Shown: positions 25,498 to 32,199 of the stretch, piece by piece
How positions within the stretch are numbered: position 1 is the stretch's first letter
Layout of the letters: every line of letters starts with the position of its first letter
Assembly: GCA_035703895.1 (NCBI GenBank)
Contig: DASSXJ010000033.1
Span: forward strand, 1 to 41,258
Length of the DNA: 41,258 bases
DNA from: a bacterium
GTDB lineage: Bacteria; Sysuimicrobiota; Sysuimicrobiia; Sysuimicrobiales; Segetimicrobiaceae
Direction: 5' to 3'
Translations under genes and position numbers: made by a program
Notes under the pieces: model-generated
What the model saw: only the letters and a program-made list of their open reading frames with translations
What the model was told of the DNA's origin: nothing
The model's database searches: none

Positions 25498-25702
25498 CCA
25501 CGTCACCTCCTTCGTTTGATCAGGTGCTCACCCTCGAGCGTATGAGGCGGGCGTGCAGATTTGATAAAGACCCGTCGATCCCCCATGCGTCCGCGATCGC
25601 GTGCGTCCGCAGGCGGGATCCTTCGGGATCGGACGAAAATGAACGAAAAGCGCATGCCCTTCCCGGCCATCACATGCCGATGCGTTCCACGGGCATTTTC
25701 GT

Positions 25703-25732
25703 TTGACAAAGCCCGCCGGCGACGGATAAAAT
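25703..25732 (+). promoter_or_regulatory. Promoter of the erpA-nfu pair
   Basis: TTGACA (25703-25708), an 18-nt spacer and TAAAAT (25727-25732). Both boxes are strong, making this the best sigma-70-type promoter in the window. RNA would start about 43 nt before the GTG of the HesB-like gene. Confidence 0.7.
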
Positions 25733-25781
25733 AGGGTTGGGCCGCGCAAAGCGTTGCCCCATTGAGACGAGGTGATTCTCT

Positions 25782-26189
25782 GTGTCCATCGAGGTGGGCC
25801 GACCCACCGTGACCGTGTCCGACAGCGCGATTGCGAAGCTCAAGGAGATGCTCGCGGAGCAGAACGAACCCAATCTCTGCTTCCGCGTGTTTATCCAGCA
25901 GGGCGGATGCGATGGGTTTTCGTACGGCATGGCGTTCGATTCGCCCGATGCGGACGACGAGATCATTGAGCGAGGCGGAGTGCGCCTCCTCGTCGACAAG
26001 ACCAGTTCGCGTCTTCTTCGGGGCGCGGAGATCGATTACGTCGCATCGGTGACAGCCACAGGGTTTGCGATTCGCAACCCGAATGCCGTGTCCACCTGCG
26101 GGTGCGGCCACTCGTTCAAGACCGCGGACGACCACGGGCAGGCGGACCCCTGCGGCGAGGAGGATCACGAGCATGGATCAACAGACTAG
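25782..26189 (+). CDS. erpA: A-type Fe-S carrier (IscA/ErpA/HesB family)
   Basis: 135 residues. The three cluster-binding cysteines are Cys43 (QQGGCDGFSYGM), Cys106 and Cys108 (STCGCGHSF). The protein accepts and delivers Fe-S clusters in the cytoplasm. The C-terminal 25 residues, rich in His, Asp and Glu ([18 protein letters not shown]), extend beyond the usual end and could bind metal. GTG at 25782 has GAGGTGA 6 nt upstream. It overlaps the following Nfu gene by 17 nt. Whether it is the IscA or the ErpA subtype cannot be settled from the motifs, so the symbol is tentative. Confidence 0.9.
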   Translation: MSIEVGRPTVTVSDSAIAKLKEMLAEQNEPNLCFRVFIQQGGCDGFSYGMAFDSPDADDEIIERGGVRLLVDKTSSRLLRGAEIDYVASVTATGFAIRNPNAVSTCGCGHSFKTADDHGQADPCGEEDHEHGSTD

Positions 26190-26439
26190 CCAGGCGACCG
26201 CGGAGACCTCCGACCTGCACGCGCGGGTCGAGAAGGTCCTCGACCAGATCCGGCCCTATGTCCAGCAAGACGGCGGCGACCTCGAGTTGATCGACGTCGT
26301 CGACGGGGTCGTGCAGATCCGGCTGGCCGGGTCATGCGTCGGCTGCATGTACTCGATGATGACGCTCCAAGCCGGCGTCGAGCGGATGCTCAAGGAGCAG
26401 GTCCCCGAGATCAAGGCAGTCGAGTCGGCGCCCTTTTAG
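26173..26439 (+). CDS. NifU C-terminal-domain Fe-S scaffold (Nfu)
   Basis: 88 residues from ATG 26173, which has GAGGAGG 9 nt upstream. The whole protein is the Nfu domain: [20 protein letters not shown] followed by Cys55 and Cys58 in [14 protein letters not shown]. Nfu proteins carry a [4Fe-4S] cluster bridged between two monomers and pass it to targets such as lipoyl synthase. Co-expression with the A-type carrier upstream and presence of LipA, IspG, HpnH and KorB in the same window give plausible clients. Confidence 0.92.
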   Translation: MDQQTSQATAETSDLHARVEKVLDQIRPYVQQDGGDLELIDVVDGVVQIRLAGSCVGCMYSMMTLQAGVERMLKEQVPEIKAVESAPF

Positions 26440-26473
26440 CTATCGCGACCGCGGGCGCACGAGAGGAACCCTG

Positions 26474-26510
26474 AGCCTCTCACATGTAGCGCGTGAGAGG
26501 CTTTTGCTTT
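26474..26510 (+). terminator. Rho-independent terminator after nfu
   Basis: AGCCTCTCAC (26474-26483) pairs with GTGAGAGGCT (26493-26502) around a 9-nt loop, followed by TTTGCTTT. It sits 35 nt after the nfu stop and before the acyl-CoA dehydrogenase gene, on the plus strand. Confidence 0.85.
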
Positions 26511-26539
26511 CGGAGGATGTGACGGGGAGGCGACCGGGC

Positions 26540-27679
26540 GTGCGCTTCGAGTACAGCGAGGAACAGCGCCTGATCTGGGATACGGCACGCGCGTTCGCAG
26601 CCCGGGAGTTACGCCCCCATGCGCGCGCGTGGGACGCGGAGGGAACATTTCCGACCGCGCTGATCCCCAAACTGGCGGAACTCGGCTTCCTCGGGATGAC
26701 CATTCCCCAAGAGTACGGCGGTTCGGGCCTCGACACGGTCAGCCTGGCCCTGGCGATCGAGGCGATCGCGTGGGGGGACGGCGGCGTCGCGCTCACCGTC
26801 GCCTCCCACAACTCGCTCTGCTCGGGTCACATCGTGCTCGCGGGGACCGACGCGCAGAAGCGAACCTACCTGCCCCGCCTCGCGTCCGGCCAGGCCCTGG
26901 GGGCGTGGGCATTGACCGAACCGGGCTCGGGCAGCGATGCCGCAGCGCTCGCCACACGCGCGGTGCGGCGCGGCACCCGATGGGTGCTGAACGGCACCAA
27001 GGTGTTCGTGACGCAGGGCAGCCTGGCCGGGGTGTATGTGATCATGGCCCGGACCGATCCGGAGGCCGGATCTCGGGGGATCTCGGCGTTTCTCGTAGAG
27101 CGCGGGACCCCGGGGCTGCGCGTCGGGAAGCACGAGGACAAACTCGGGGTCCGGTCGAGCGACACCGCCGAGGTCGTTCTGGAGGATTGCGAGGCGGCCC
27201 CGGATGCGATGCTCGGCGCGCCGGGCGACGGCTATCGGGACGCGCTGCGCGTGCTGGAGGGGGGCCGGATCGGGATCGGCGCGATGGCGCTCGGGCTCGG
27301 TCGGGCCGCGCTGGAGGCATCGATCGCCTATGCCAGCGAGCGGCGGGCGTTCGGCCGGACGATCGCCGGGTTCCAGGCGATTCAATGGATGCTGGCGGAC
27401 ATGGTCACCGAGCTCGACGCCGCCGAACTGCTCGTGATGGAAGCCGCCTCACGAGCGGCGGCCGGGCTGCCCCACCGGCAGCACAGCTCGATGGCGAAAC
27501 TGTACGCGTCGGAGGCGGCCTCTCGGGCGGCCTCCAAGGCCGTGCAGATCCACGGAGGCTATGGATTGATCAAGGACTATGTGGTCGAGCGGATCTACCG
27601 CGACGTGAAGCTCTGCGAAATCGGAGAGGGGACCTCCGAGGTGCAGCGGATGCTGATCGCGCGCGAGGTCCTAGTCTAA
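26540..27679 (+). CDS. Acyl-CoA dehydrogenase
   Basis: 379 residues, standard length. Three-part ACAD fold: helical N-terminus ([20 protein letters not shown]), the FAD and substrate segment [14 protein letters not shown], and the C-terminal helical domain with [20 protein letters not shown] and the probable catalytic Glu363 in GEGTSEVQR. It oxidises an acyl-CoA to the 2-enoyl-CoA and passes electrons to ETF. The chain length is not clear; a link to branched-chain acyl-CoA from the oxoacid dehydrogenase is possible. GTG at 26540 has GGGAGG 9 nt upstream; the frame also opens at TTG 26504, but that lies in the terminator. No ETF genes are near. It is followed closely by the two MetE-like genes. 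Confidence 0.93.
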   Translation: MRFEYSEEQRLIWDTARAFAARELRPHARAWDAEGTFPTALIPKLAELGFLGMTIPQEYGGSGLDTVSLALAIEAIAWGDGGVALTVASHNSLCSGHIVLAGTDAQKRTYLPRLASGQALGAWALTEPGSGSDAAALATRAVRRGTRWVLNGTKVFVTQGSLAGVYVIMARTDPEAGSRGISAFLVERGTPGLRVGKHEDKLGVRSSDTAEVVLEDCEAAPDAMLGAPGDGYRDALRVLEGGRIGIGAMALGLGRAALEASIAYASERRAFGRTIAGFQAIQWMLADMVTELDAAELLVMEAASRAAAGLPHRQHSSMAKLYASEAASRAASKAVQIHGGYGLIKDYVVERIYRDVKLCEIGEGTSEVQRMLIAREVLV

Positions 27680-27700
27680 GGCGGGTTGGAGGCGCAGCGC

Positions 27701-28675
27701 GTGAAGACGACGGTTGTAGGAAGCTATCCGAAGATTCCTGATCCCCCGGCTCCGGGGCGGTGGCGCACAAGCGTCGAGAAGCTCCAGCGGGGCGAGATCA
27801 CCGCGGAGGACATGCGCCGCGTGGAGGAAGAGGTCACGGCGGAAGTGCTCGCGGAGATGGATCGCGCGGGGATCGACATCGTGACGGACGGGCAGATTCG
27901 GTGGGAGGACGGGCAGACCTATTTCACACGCGGCCTCGCGGGGTTCTCGATCAACGGCCTGCAGCGGTACTTTGACACGAACGTGTATTTCCGGCAGCCC
28001 ATCGCGATCGGGGAGACCGCGTGGCGCGCGCCCATCAGCGTCGCCGATTACACGTTTGCCGCGGCCCGCAGCCAGCGGCCGGTCAAGCCGGTCGTGAGCG
28101 GCCCGTTCACCCTGGCCGTCCTGAGCCGGGATGAGTTCTACGGGAACCAGGACCAGTTCGTCATGGCCCTGGCTTCTTCTCTCAACCAGGAACTCCGGGC
28201 ACTGGCCGCCGCCGGCGCGCCGGTGATTCAGGTGGACGAGCCCGGCCTGCTGACTCATCGCGACCGATTTCCTCTCTTCCGGCGCGCCATGGACGTGTTG
28301 TGGGACGGGGTGACCGCGGAGCGGGCGCTGTATACTTATTTCGGGCCCGTGGACGGTTTGTACCCGGCGATCCTCGACCTCCCGGTCGATATCCTCGGTC
28401 TCGACTTCGTCGCTGGCGCCCAAAACTGGGACGTGCTGCGGAAGGCGAAGTTCACCAAGCAGCTGGGCCTCGGCATCGTGGATGCGCGGAACACCAAGAT
28501 GGAGACGCCCGAGGCGGTCGCCGACGCATGCCGCCGGGCCGCCGAGATCGTCCCAGCGGACCACCTGCACGTGGGGCCGAGCGCGGGGCTCGAGTTCCTG
28601 CCGCGAAAAGTGGCCCAACGGAAGCTAGAGGTCCTGGCGGCGGGCGCCCGCCGGTTCCGGGAGGGAGCCGCATGA
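27701..28675 (+). CDS. MetE N-terminal-domain-like protein (zinc-less barrel)
   Basis: 324 residues. A MetE/UROD-type barrel (TTVVGSYPK, AGIDIVTDGQIRWED, VIQVDEPGLLT), but at the place where catalytic MetE barrels have HxC it reads YTYFG (211-215), and the last zinc Cys is replaced in VGPSAGLEFLP (from 291). TYFG, LPVDILGLDF, LGIVDARN and GPSAGL resemble the N-terminal, non-zinc half of full-length cobalamin-independent methionine synthase. That half helps bind the methyl-folate. GTG at 27701 has GGAGG 8 nt upstream; the stop overlaps the next gene as ATGA. Together the two genes look like MetE split in two. Alternative: an unrelated methyltransferase-like pair. Confidence 0.8.
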   Translation: MKTTVVGSYPKIPDPPAPGRWRTSVEKLQRGEITAEDMRRVEEEVTAEVLAEMDRAGIDIVTDGQIRWEDGQTYFTRGLAGFSINGLQRYFDTNVYFRQPIAIGETAWRAPISVADYTFAAARSQRPVKPVVSGPFTLAVLSRDEFYGNQDQFVMALASSLNQELRALAAAGAPVIQVDEPGLLTHRDRFPLFRRAMDVLWDGVTAERALYTYFGPVDGLYPAILDLPVDILGLDFVAGAQNWDVLRKAKFTKQLGLGIVDARNTKMETPEAVADACRRAAEIVPADHLHVGPSAGLEFLPRKVAQRKLEVLAAGARRFREGAA

Positions 28676-29649
28676 CGGAGCAGATCCTACTCACCACGAC
28701 GGTAGGCAGTTTCCCCAAACCGCCCTATCTAGTAGAAGCCCGGCGGAAGCACGCGCGCAAGCAGATCGATGCGGGAGAGTTTCGGGACCTCGAGCGGCGG
28801 GCCACGGAGGAGTGGATCCGGCGCCAGGAGGAGATCGGGGTCGACATCCTCGTGGACGGCGAGATGTACCGCGGGGACATGGTGGCCTACTTTGCGGACC
28901 AGATGGACGGGTTCGCCATCCCCGGGATCGTGCGGTCGTATGGGAATCGATACTACCCGAAGCCCGCGGTCGTGGCGCCGGTCGGGCGGCGCGGGCCCAT
29001 CACCGTGGAGTGGTGGTCGTACTCGCAGAGCCTGACCTCCCGGCCGGTGAAGGGGATGCTGACCGGGCCGTACACGATCGCCGAGTGGTCGTTCAACGAG
29101 CATTACCCCACCCGCCGCGAACTGGTGCTCGAACTCGCCCGCGCGATCCACGATGAGGCCGTCGACCTCGAACGCGCGGGGGCTCGGTACATCCAGATCG
29201 ACGAACCCGCCATTCACACCAGGCCGGATGCGGACTTCGACCTGGCCGTCGAAGCCATGGAGATCGTCACGAAGGGGCTGAAGGCGTATACGATCTCACA
29301 CGTCTGCTATGGGGATGTCCCCCGCATCTACCCGGCGATGCTGCGCCTCGCAGTGGACCAGCTGGACCTCGCGCTCAAGAACGAGGAGTACGCGCTGCTG
29401 GACACGTTCAAGTCTCCGAAGTTCACCAAGGACATCGGGCTCGGCGTCCTCGACGCGCACAGTCATCGCACGGAGACGCCTGAAGAGGTCGTGGACGGAA
29501 TCCGCCGGACGCTCAAGGTGATCCCGCTGCCTCAAGTCTACGTGACGCCGGACTGCGGCCTCAAGACCAGGACGATCGATGAGACCGTCGCGAAACTCAC
29601 CTCCATGGTGGAAGGCGCCCGGCGCGTTCGGGAGGAGCTGGCCCGATAG
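28672..29649 (+). CDS. MetE C-terminal-domain-like methyltransferase (zinc barrel)
   Basis: 325 residues. Catalytic-type MetE barrel: LTTTVGSFPKP, GVDILVDGEMYRGDM, YIQIDEPAIHTR, the zinc ligands His210 and Cys212 (SHVCYGD) and Cys295 (TPDCGLKTR). In known enzymes the zinc holds homocysteine, which takes a methyl group to give methionine. The Glu that normally follows (about LDLE) appears as LDLALKNEE, so Ala234 may replace it; Glu238 or Glu239 could stand in. ATG at 28672 has GAGGGAG 4 nt upstream and overlaps the previous stop. Core-MetE enzymes can use donors other than methyl-folate, so the donor is open. Confidence 0.85.
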   Translation: MTEQILLTTTVGSFPKPPYLVEARRKHARKQIDAGEFRDLERRATEEWIRRQEEIGVDILVDGEMYRGDMVAYFADQMDGFAIPGIVRSYGNRYYPKPAVVAPVGRRGPITVEWWSYSQSLTSRPVKGMLTGPYTIAEWSFNEHYPTRRELVLELARAIHDEAVDLERAGARYIQIDEPAIHTRPDADFDLAVEAMEIVTKGLKAYTISHVCYGDVPRIYPAMLRLAVDQLDLALKNEEYALLDTFKSPKFTKDIGLGVLDAHSHRTETPEEVVDGIRRTLKVIPLPQVYVTPDCGLKTRTIDETVAKLTSMVEGARRVREELAR

Positions 29650-30344
29650 CCGCGACGCCCACGGCCATCGCGGTCGAGGCACGGCGGGTCGTCCGCGCGT
29701 CCCCCGACCGGGTTTTCGCACACATCGGCCGCGCGGAATATCTTCCCCGATATGGTGCGCCGCTCTGGATGCTGGCGGAACCGGTCGAGAAGCATCGAAG
29801 CGCGCACGTCATCACGCTGACCGGTTACCTGATCGGCCTGCCGGTTGAGTCGGTTCTCCGAATCGCCCTCCACCCCCCCCACGCCATGGAGTTCAAACAG
29901 GTTCGCGGGACGCTTCGGGGGCTCAGCGGGTCCTTCGCGCTCGCCAGCGTCGAGGACGGGACCGAGGTGCGCTACCGCCTCGAGGTCGATCCGGGGATCC
30001 CCATGATTTCAGACGAAGCGGCCCGGCAGTTTCTCACCCAGTTTGTGGAGCGGATGCTCGACCGGATCAAGTTGGCGGCAGAGCGCAAGGCGCCGGCCCG
30101 CCGGGTCGACCGGGTTGCCGCCGCACCCGCGGGACTGGAACCCGAGGAGGATGATGCGGAGCCGACCCCGGCGGCGGTTGCCCCGGCGGCGCCGCCGCCG
30201 GAGGCGCCTGCGTCACCTCCGGGGTCTGATGCGAGACCATCGACCGAGCCCACACGGTCCGGCAAGCGCCGCCGGCGGCGCCGGCGCCGCGGTCGCGGAC
30301 GGGCGCCCGGATCGCCGGGGCAGGGACCCTCTCCCGCTTGTTAG
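29646..30344 (+). CDS. SRPBCC-family protein with acidic/Pro linker and poly-Arg tail; non-standard start
   Basis: The frame encodes a SRPBCC (START-like, polyketide cyclase/CoxG type) domain: VEARRVVRASPDRVFAHI, then VRGTLRGLSGSFALASVED and GTEVRYRLEVDPGIP, FLTQFVERMLDRIKLAAER. After it come about 40 Pro/Ala/Glu residues and a GKRRRRRRRRGRGR tail. The first ATG in frame (29769) would cut off the first strand and helix. No ATG, GTG or TTG lies between that and the metE2 gene; the only codon well placed behind GGAGGAG (8 nt) is ATA at 29646, overlapping the metE2 stop as ATAG. I use it as the likely start, but a sequence error from ATG is possible. Members bind hydrophobic ligands or act as chaperones; the ligand is unknown. 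Confidence 0.6.
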   Translation: MAATPTAIAVEARRVVRASPDRVFAHIGRAEYLPRYGAPLWMLAEPVEKHRSAHVITLTGYLIGLPVESVLRIALHPPHAMEFKQVRGTLRGLSGSFALASVEDGTEVRYRLEVDPGIPMISDEAARQFLTQFVERMLDRIKLAAERKAPARRVDRVAAAPAGLEPEEDDAEPTPAAVAPAAPPPEAPASPPGSDARPSTEPTRSGKRRRRRRRRGRGRAPGSPGQGPSPAC

Positions 30345-30435
30345 CCCCGCGAAGGCCGCGATCCACGCACAAGCATCTTCAGTGGGGACCTTCGATGGGA
30401 GGAGTGCAGGCGTCAAAACTGAAGTCTCAAATGAC

Positions 30436-30708
30436 GTGACAGACGCGACGACCGTTCCAACGCCACCCCGTCGGCCCCCCGATACCGCGGTGCTCCTACG
30501 GCTCTCCCAGGGCAAGGGCGAATTGACCGGGGCCGTACGCGCCCTCGATGCGGCAAACGCGGATCTTCAGTCAAAACTCGCATCGATGAAGACGAACCTG
30601 GCACAGCAATTCGAACTCTGTCTCAACGGGTCGCTGGGTTTTTGGATATCCTTGGGGCTGCTCGCGGGATGGTCGCGGCACAACCGGGTGGCGGCCGCCG
30701 GTCCCTAG
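30436..30708 (+). CDS. Small hypothetical protein with a coiled-coil-like segment
   Basis: A 90-residue open frame in the otherwise gene-free 30345-30854 interval. GTG at 30436 has no good ribosome site. After a Pro-rich start it has a heptad-like stretch (GELTGAVRALDAANADLQSK, then LASMKTNLAQQFE) and a hydrophobic end (SLGFWISLGLLAGW). Third-position GC is lower than in neighbouring genes. No family is recognised. The rest of the interval holds only the mrp promoter as far as I can see. It may be a real small gene or a chance frame. Confidence 0.35.
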   Translation: MTDATTVPTPPRRPPDTAVLLRLSQGKGELTGAVRALDAANADLQSKLASMKTNLAQQFELCLNGSLGFWISLGLLAGWSRHNRVAAAGP

Positions 30709-30720
30709 GCGGCACTTCCC

Positions 30721-30750
30721 TTGACACCCCCGGAGGGCCGGTGTTACGCT
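30721..30750 (+). promoter_or_regulatory. Possible promoter of mrp
   Basis: TTGACA (30721-30726), an 18-nt spacer and TACGCT (30745-30750), about 105 nt before the mrp start. The -35 is perfect; the -10 has three of six bases, including the key first A and last T. Confidence 0.45.
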
Positions 30751-30854
30751 ACTTATGAAAGTGATAATTACTCTCAACCGCCCGCGGCCAGGACGCCCAC
30801 GGCCCAGTTCCCAGTGCAAGGCTTTCTGCACCCGCCCGGTGTGAGGAGGAGCCC

Positions 30855-31937
30855 GTGTTTGCCCGAAAGTCGGCCGTCAGCAAGGAAGCGGTGATGGACG
30901 TCCTTCGCGACGTCATGGACCCGGAGCTCCACCGCAGCATCGTGGAGCTCAATATGGTCAAAGACATCGTAGTCCACGACGGGACGGTCCGGGTCGACGC
31001 GCTGCTCACGATCAGCGGGTGCCCGCTGCGGGAGACGATCATCGAGTCCATCAAGACCAAGGTTCAGACGCTACCCGGCGTGGCGCAGGTGGATGTGCAT
31101 CTCGGGGTGATGACCCAGGAGCAGCGCCAGGCGCTGATCGGCCAGCTGCGGCCCGGGCCGCAGAAGCAGTCTCCCTTGCTGTCGCCGACCTCCACGACGC
31201 GCATCCTCGTCATCGCCAGCGGAAAGGGTGGGGTCGGCAAGTCTACGGTGACCACGAATCTGGCGGCGGCGCTTGCGCGGCGAAAGCGGATTGTGGGCAT
31301 CGCCGACGCCGACGTCTACGGCTACAGCATCCCGCACATGCTGGGGGTCAAGGGGCGGCCGACGGTCATCGACCAGATGATCATCCCGCTGGAACGCGAG
31401 GGCATTCGCGTCATGTCGATGGGCTTCATGGTCGACGAGAACGAGGCGGTGATCTGGCGTGGGCCGATGCTCCACAAGGCCGTGACCACGTTCCTGAGCG
31501 AGGTGTACTGGAGTGACACGCAGGACCTGCTGATCGATCTTCCGCCGGGCACCGGCGATGTCTCGTTGACCATCGCGCAGACGTTGCCGAGGGCCGAGAT
31601 GCTGATCGTGACCACCCCGCAGCCGGCGGCGGCGAACGTCGCGTACCGGGCGGCCCGCATGGCGGAAAAGGTCAACATGCCGGTCGTCGGGGTGGTCGAG
31701 AACATGTCCTACTACCTGAGCGCTCCCGGCGCCGAGCCGTCGTACATCTTTGGGCAGGGCGGGGGCGCGCGGCTCGCGGAGATGATCGGCGCTCCGCTGC
31801 TGGGATTGATCCCCCTCGACCCGGCGATCCGCGAGGGAGGCGACCGTGGGCAGCCGGTGGTGCTCACCGACCCCGACGCGCCGTCGGCGCAGGTGTTCGT
31901 GCAGATCGCGGATGCGCTCCTCAGAGGGCACGCGTAA
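30855..31937 (+). CDS. mrp: Mrp/ApbC-type P-loop ATPase with N-terminal MIP18/DUF59 domain
   Basis: 360 residues. Residues 1-90 form a DUF59 domain (VLRDVMDPELHRSIVELNMV, TISGCPLRE). The ATPase follows with the Walker A GKGGVGKST (123-131), DADVYGYSIPHMLG and LLIDLPPGTGDVSLTIAQ. Mrp proteins carry or assemble Fe-S clusters in the cytoplasm. The CxxC normally found just after NMSYY is missing: the stretch reads YYLSAPGAEPSYIFG. The classic cluster ligands are therefore absent and the Cys in the DUF59 domain is the main one left. GTG at 30855 has GAGGAG a few nt upstream. A gene for an iron-sulfur oxidoreductase follows. Confidence 0.92.
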   Translation: MFARKSAVSKEAVMDVLRDVMDPELHRSIVELNMVKDIVVHDGTVRVDALLTISGCPLRETIIESIKTKVQTLPGVAQVDVHLGVMTQEQRQALIGQLRPGPQKQSPLLSPTSTTRILVIASGKGGVGKSTVTTNLAAALARRKRIVGIADADVYGYSIPHMLGVKGRPTVIDQMIIPLEREGIRVMSMGFMVDENEAVIWRGPMLHKAVTTFLSEVYWSDTQDLLIDLPPGTGDVSLTIAQTLPRAEMLIVTTPQPAAANVAYRAARMAEKVNMPVVGVVENMSYYLSAPGAEPSYIFGQGGGARLAEMIGAPLLGLIPLDPAIREGGDRGQPVVLTDPDAPSAQVFVQIADALLRGHA

Positions 31938-31955
31938 CCCCGCATTTTGGACGCC

Positions 31956-32105
31956 GTGAGTACGATGACCCCGGCCCCAGTGAACGGCGAGATCGAGAAC
32001 TTCGTGCGGCCCCAGACGTTTCCGTTGGGCGGCGGCGGCGCAGTGTCCGAATCGCCGCAGGGCTCCCCGGGAGAAGCGGGGAAGTTAGTAGGCCGTAGAG
32101 AGTGA
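31956..32105 (+). pseudogene. Short frame resembling the start of a DUF169 protein, possibly a remnant
   Basis: A 49-codon frame from GTG 31956. The stretch NGEIENFVRPQTFPLG resembles, from memory, the N-terminus of DUF169 (COG2043) proteins; after it the sequence turns into Gly/Ser/Pro-rich residues (GGGGAVSESPQGSPGEAG) with no fold and stops. The 262-nt spacer between mrp and the KorA-type gene holds nothing else clear, except TAGAAT at 32111-32116 as a possible -10 box. It may be a gene fragment left by a deletion, or a chance frame. Confidence 0.3.
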
Positions 32106-32199
32106 CACGATAGAATCGGGTGAACCGCGAGGATGGCGCCTCACGAGGGCGCAGAAGATCCGCGCGGAACGCCCGGCCTCAAGCGGGGGTGAGAAGGGC

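Noticed and set aside
25035-25706. 223-codon plus-strand frame opposite the Met/His-rich gene
   Set aside because: Low-complexity His/Arg sequence; the minus strand has a ribosome site and signal peptide.
30345-30395. Stretch reading SPAKAAIHAQ, like the common intergenic repeats that translate as PAKAGI
   Set aside because: Only one degenerate half is present and no inverted partner follows, so a repeat element cannot be supported.
32041-32199. Possible riboswitch upstream of korA
   Set aside because: Short GC hairpins are present, but none of the conserved cores I know (TPP, cobalamin, SAM, FMN, Moco, glycine) could be matched.
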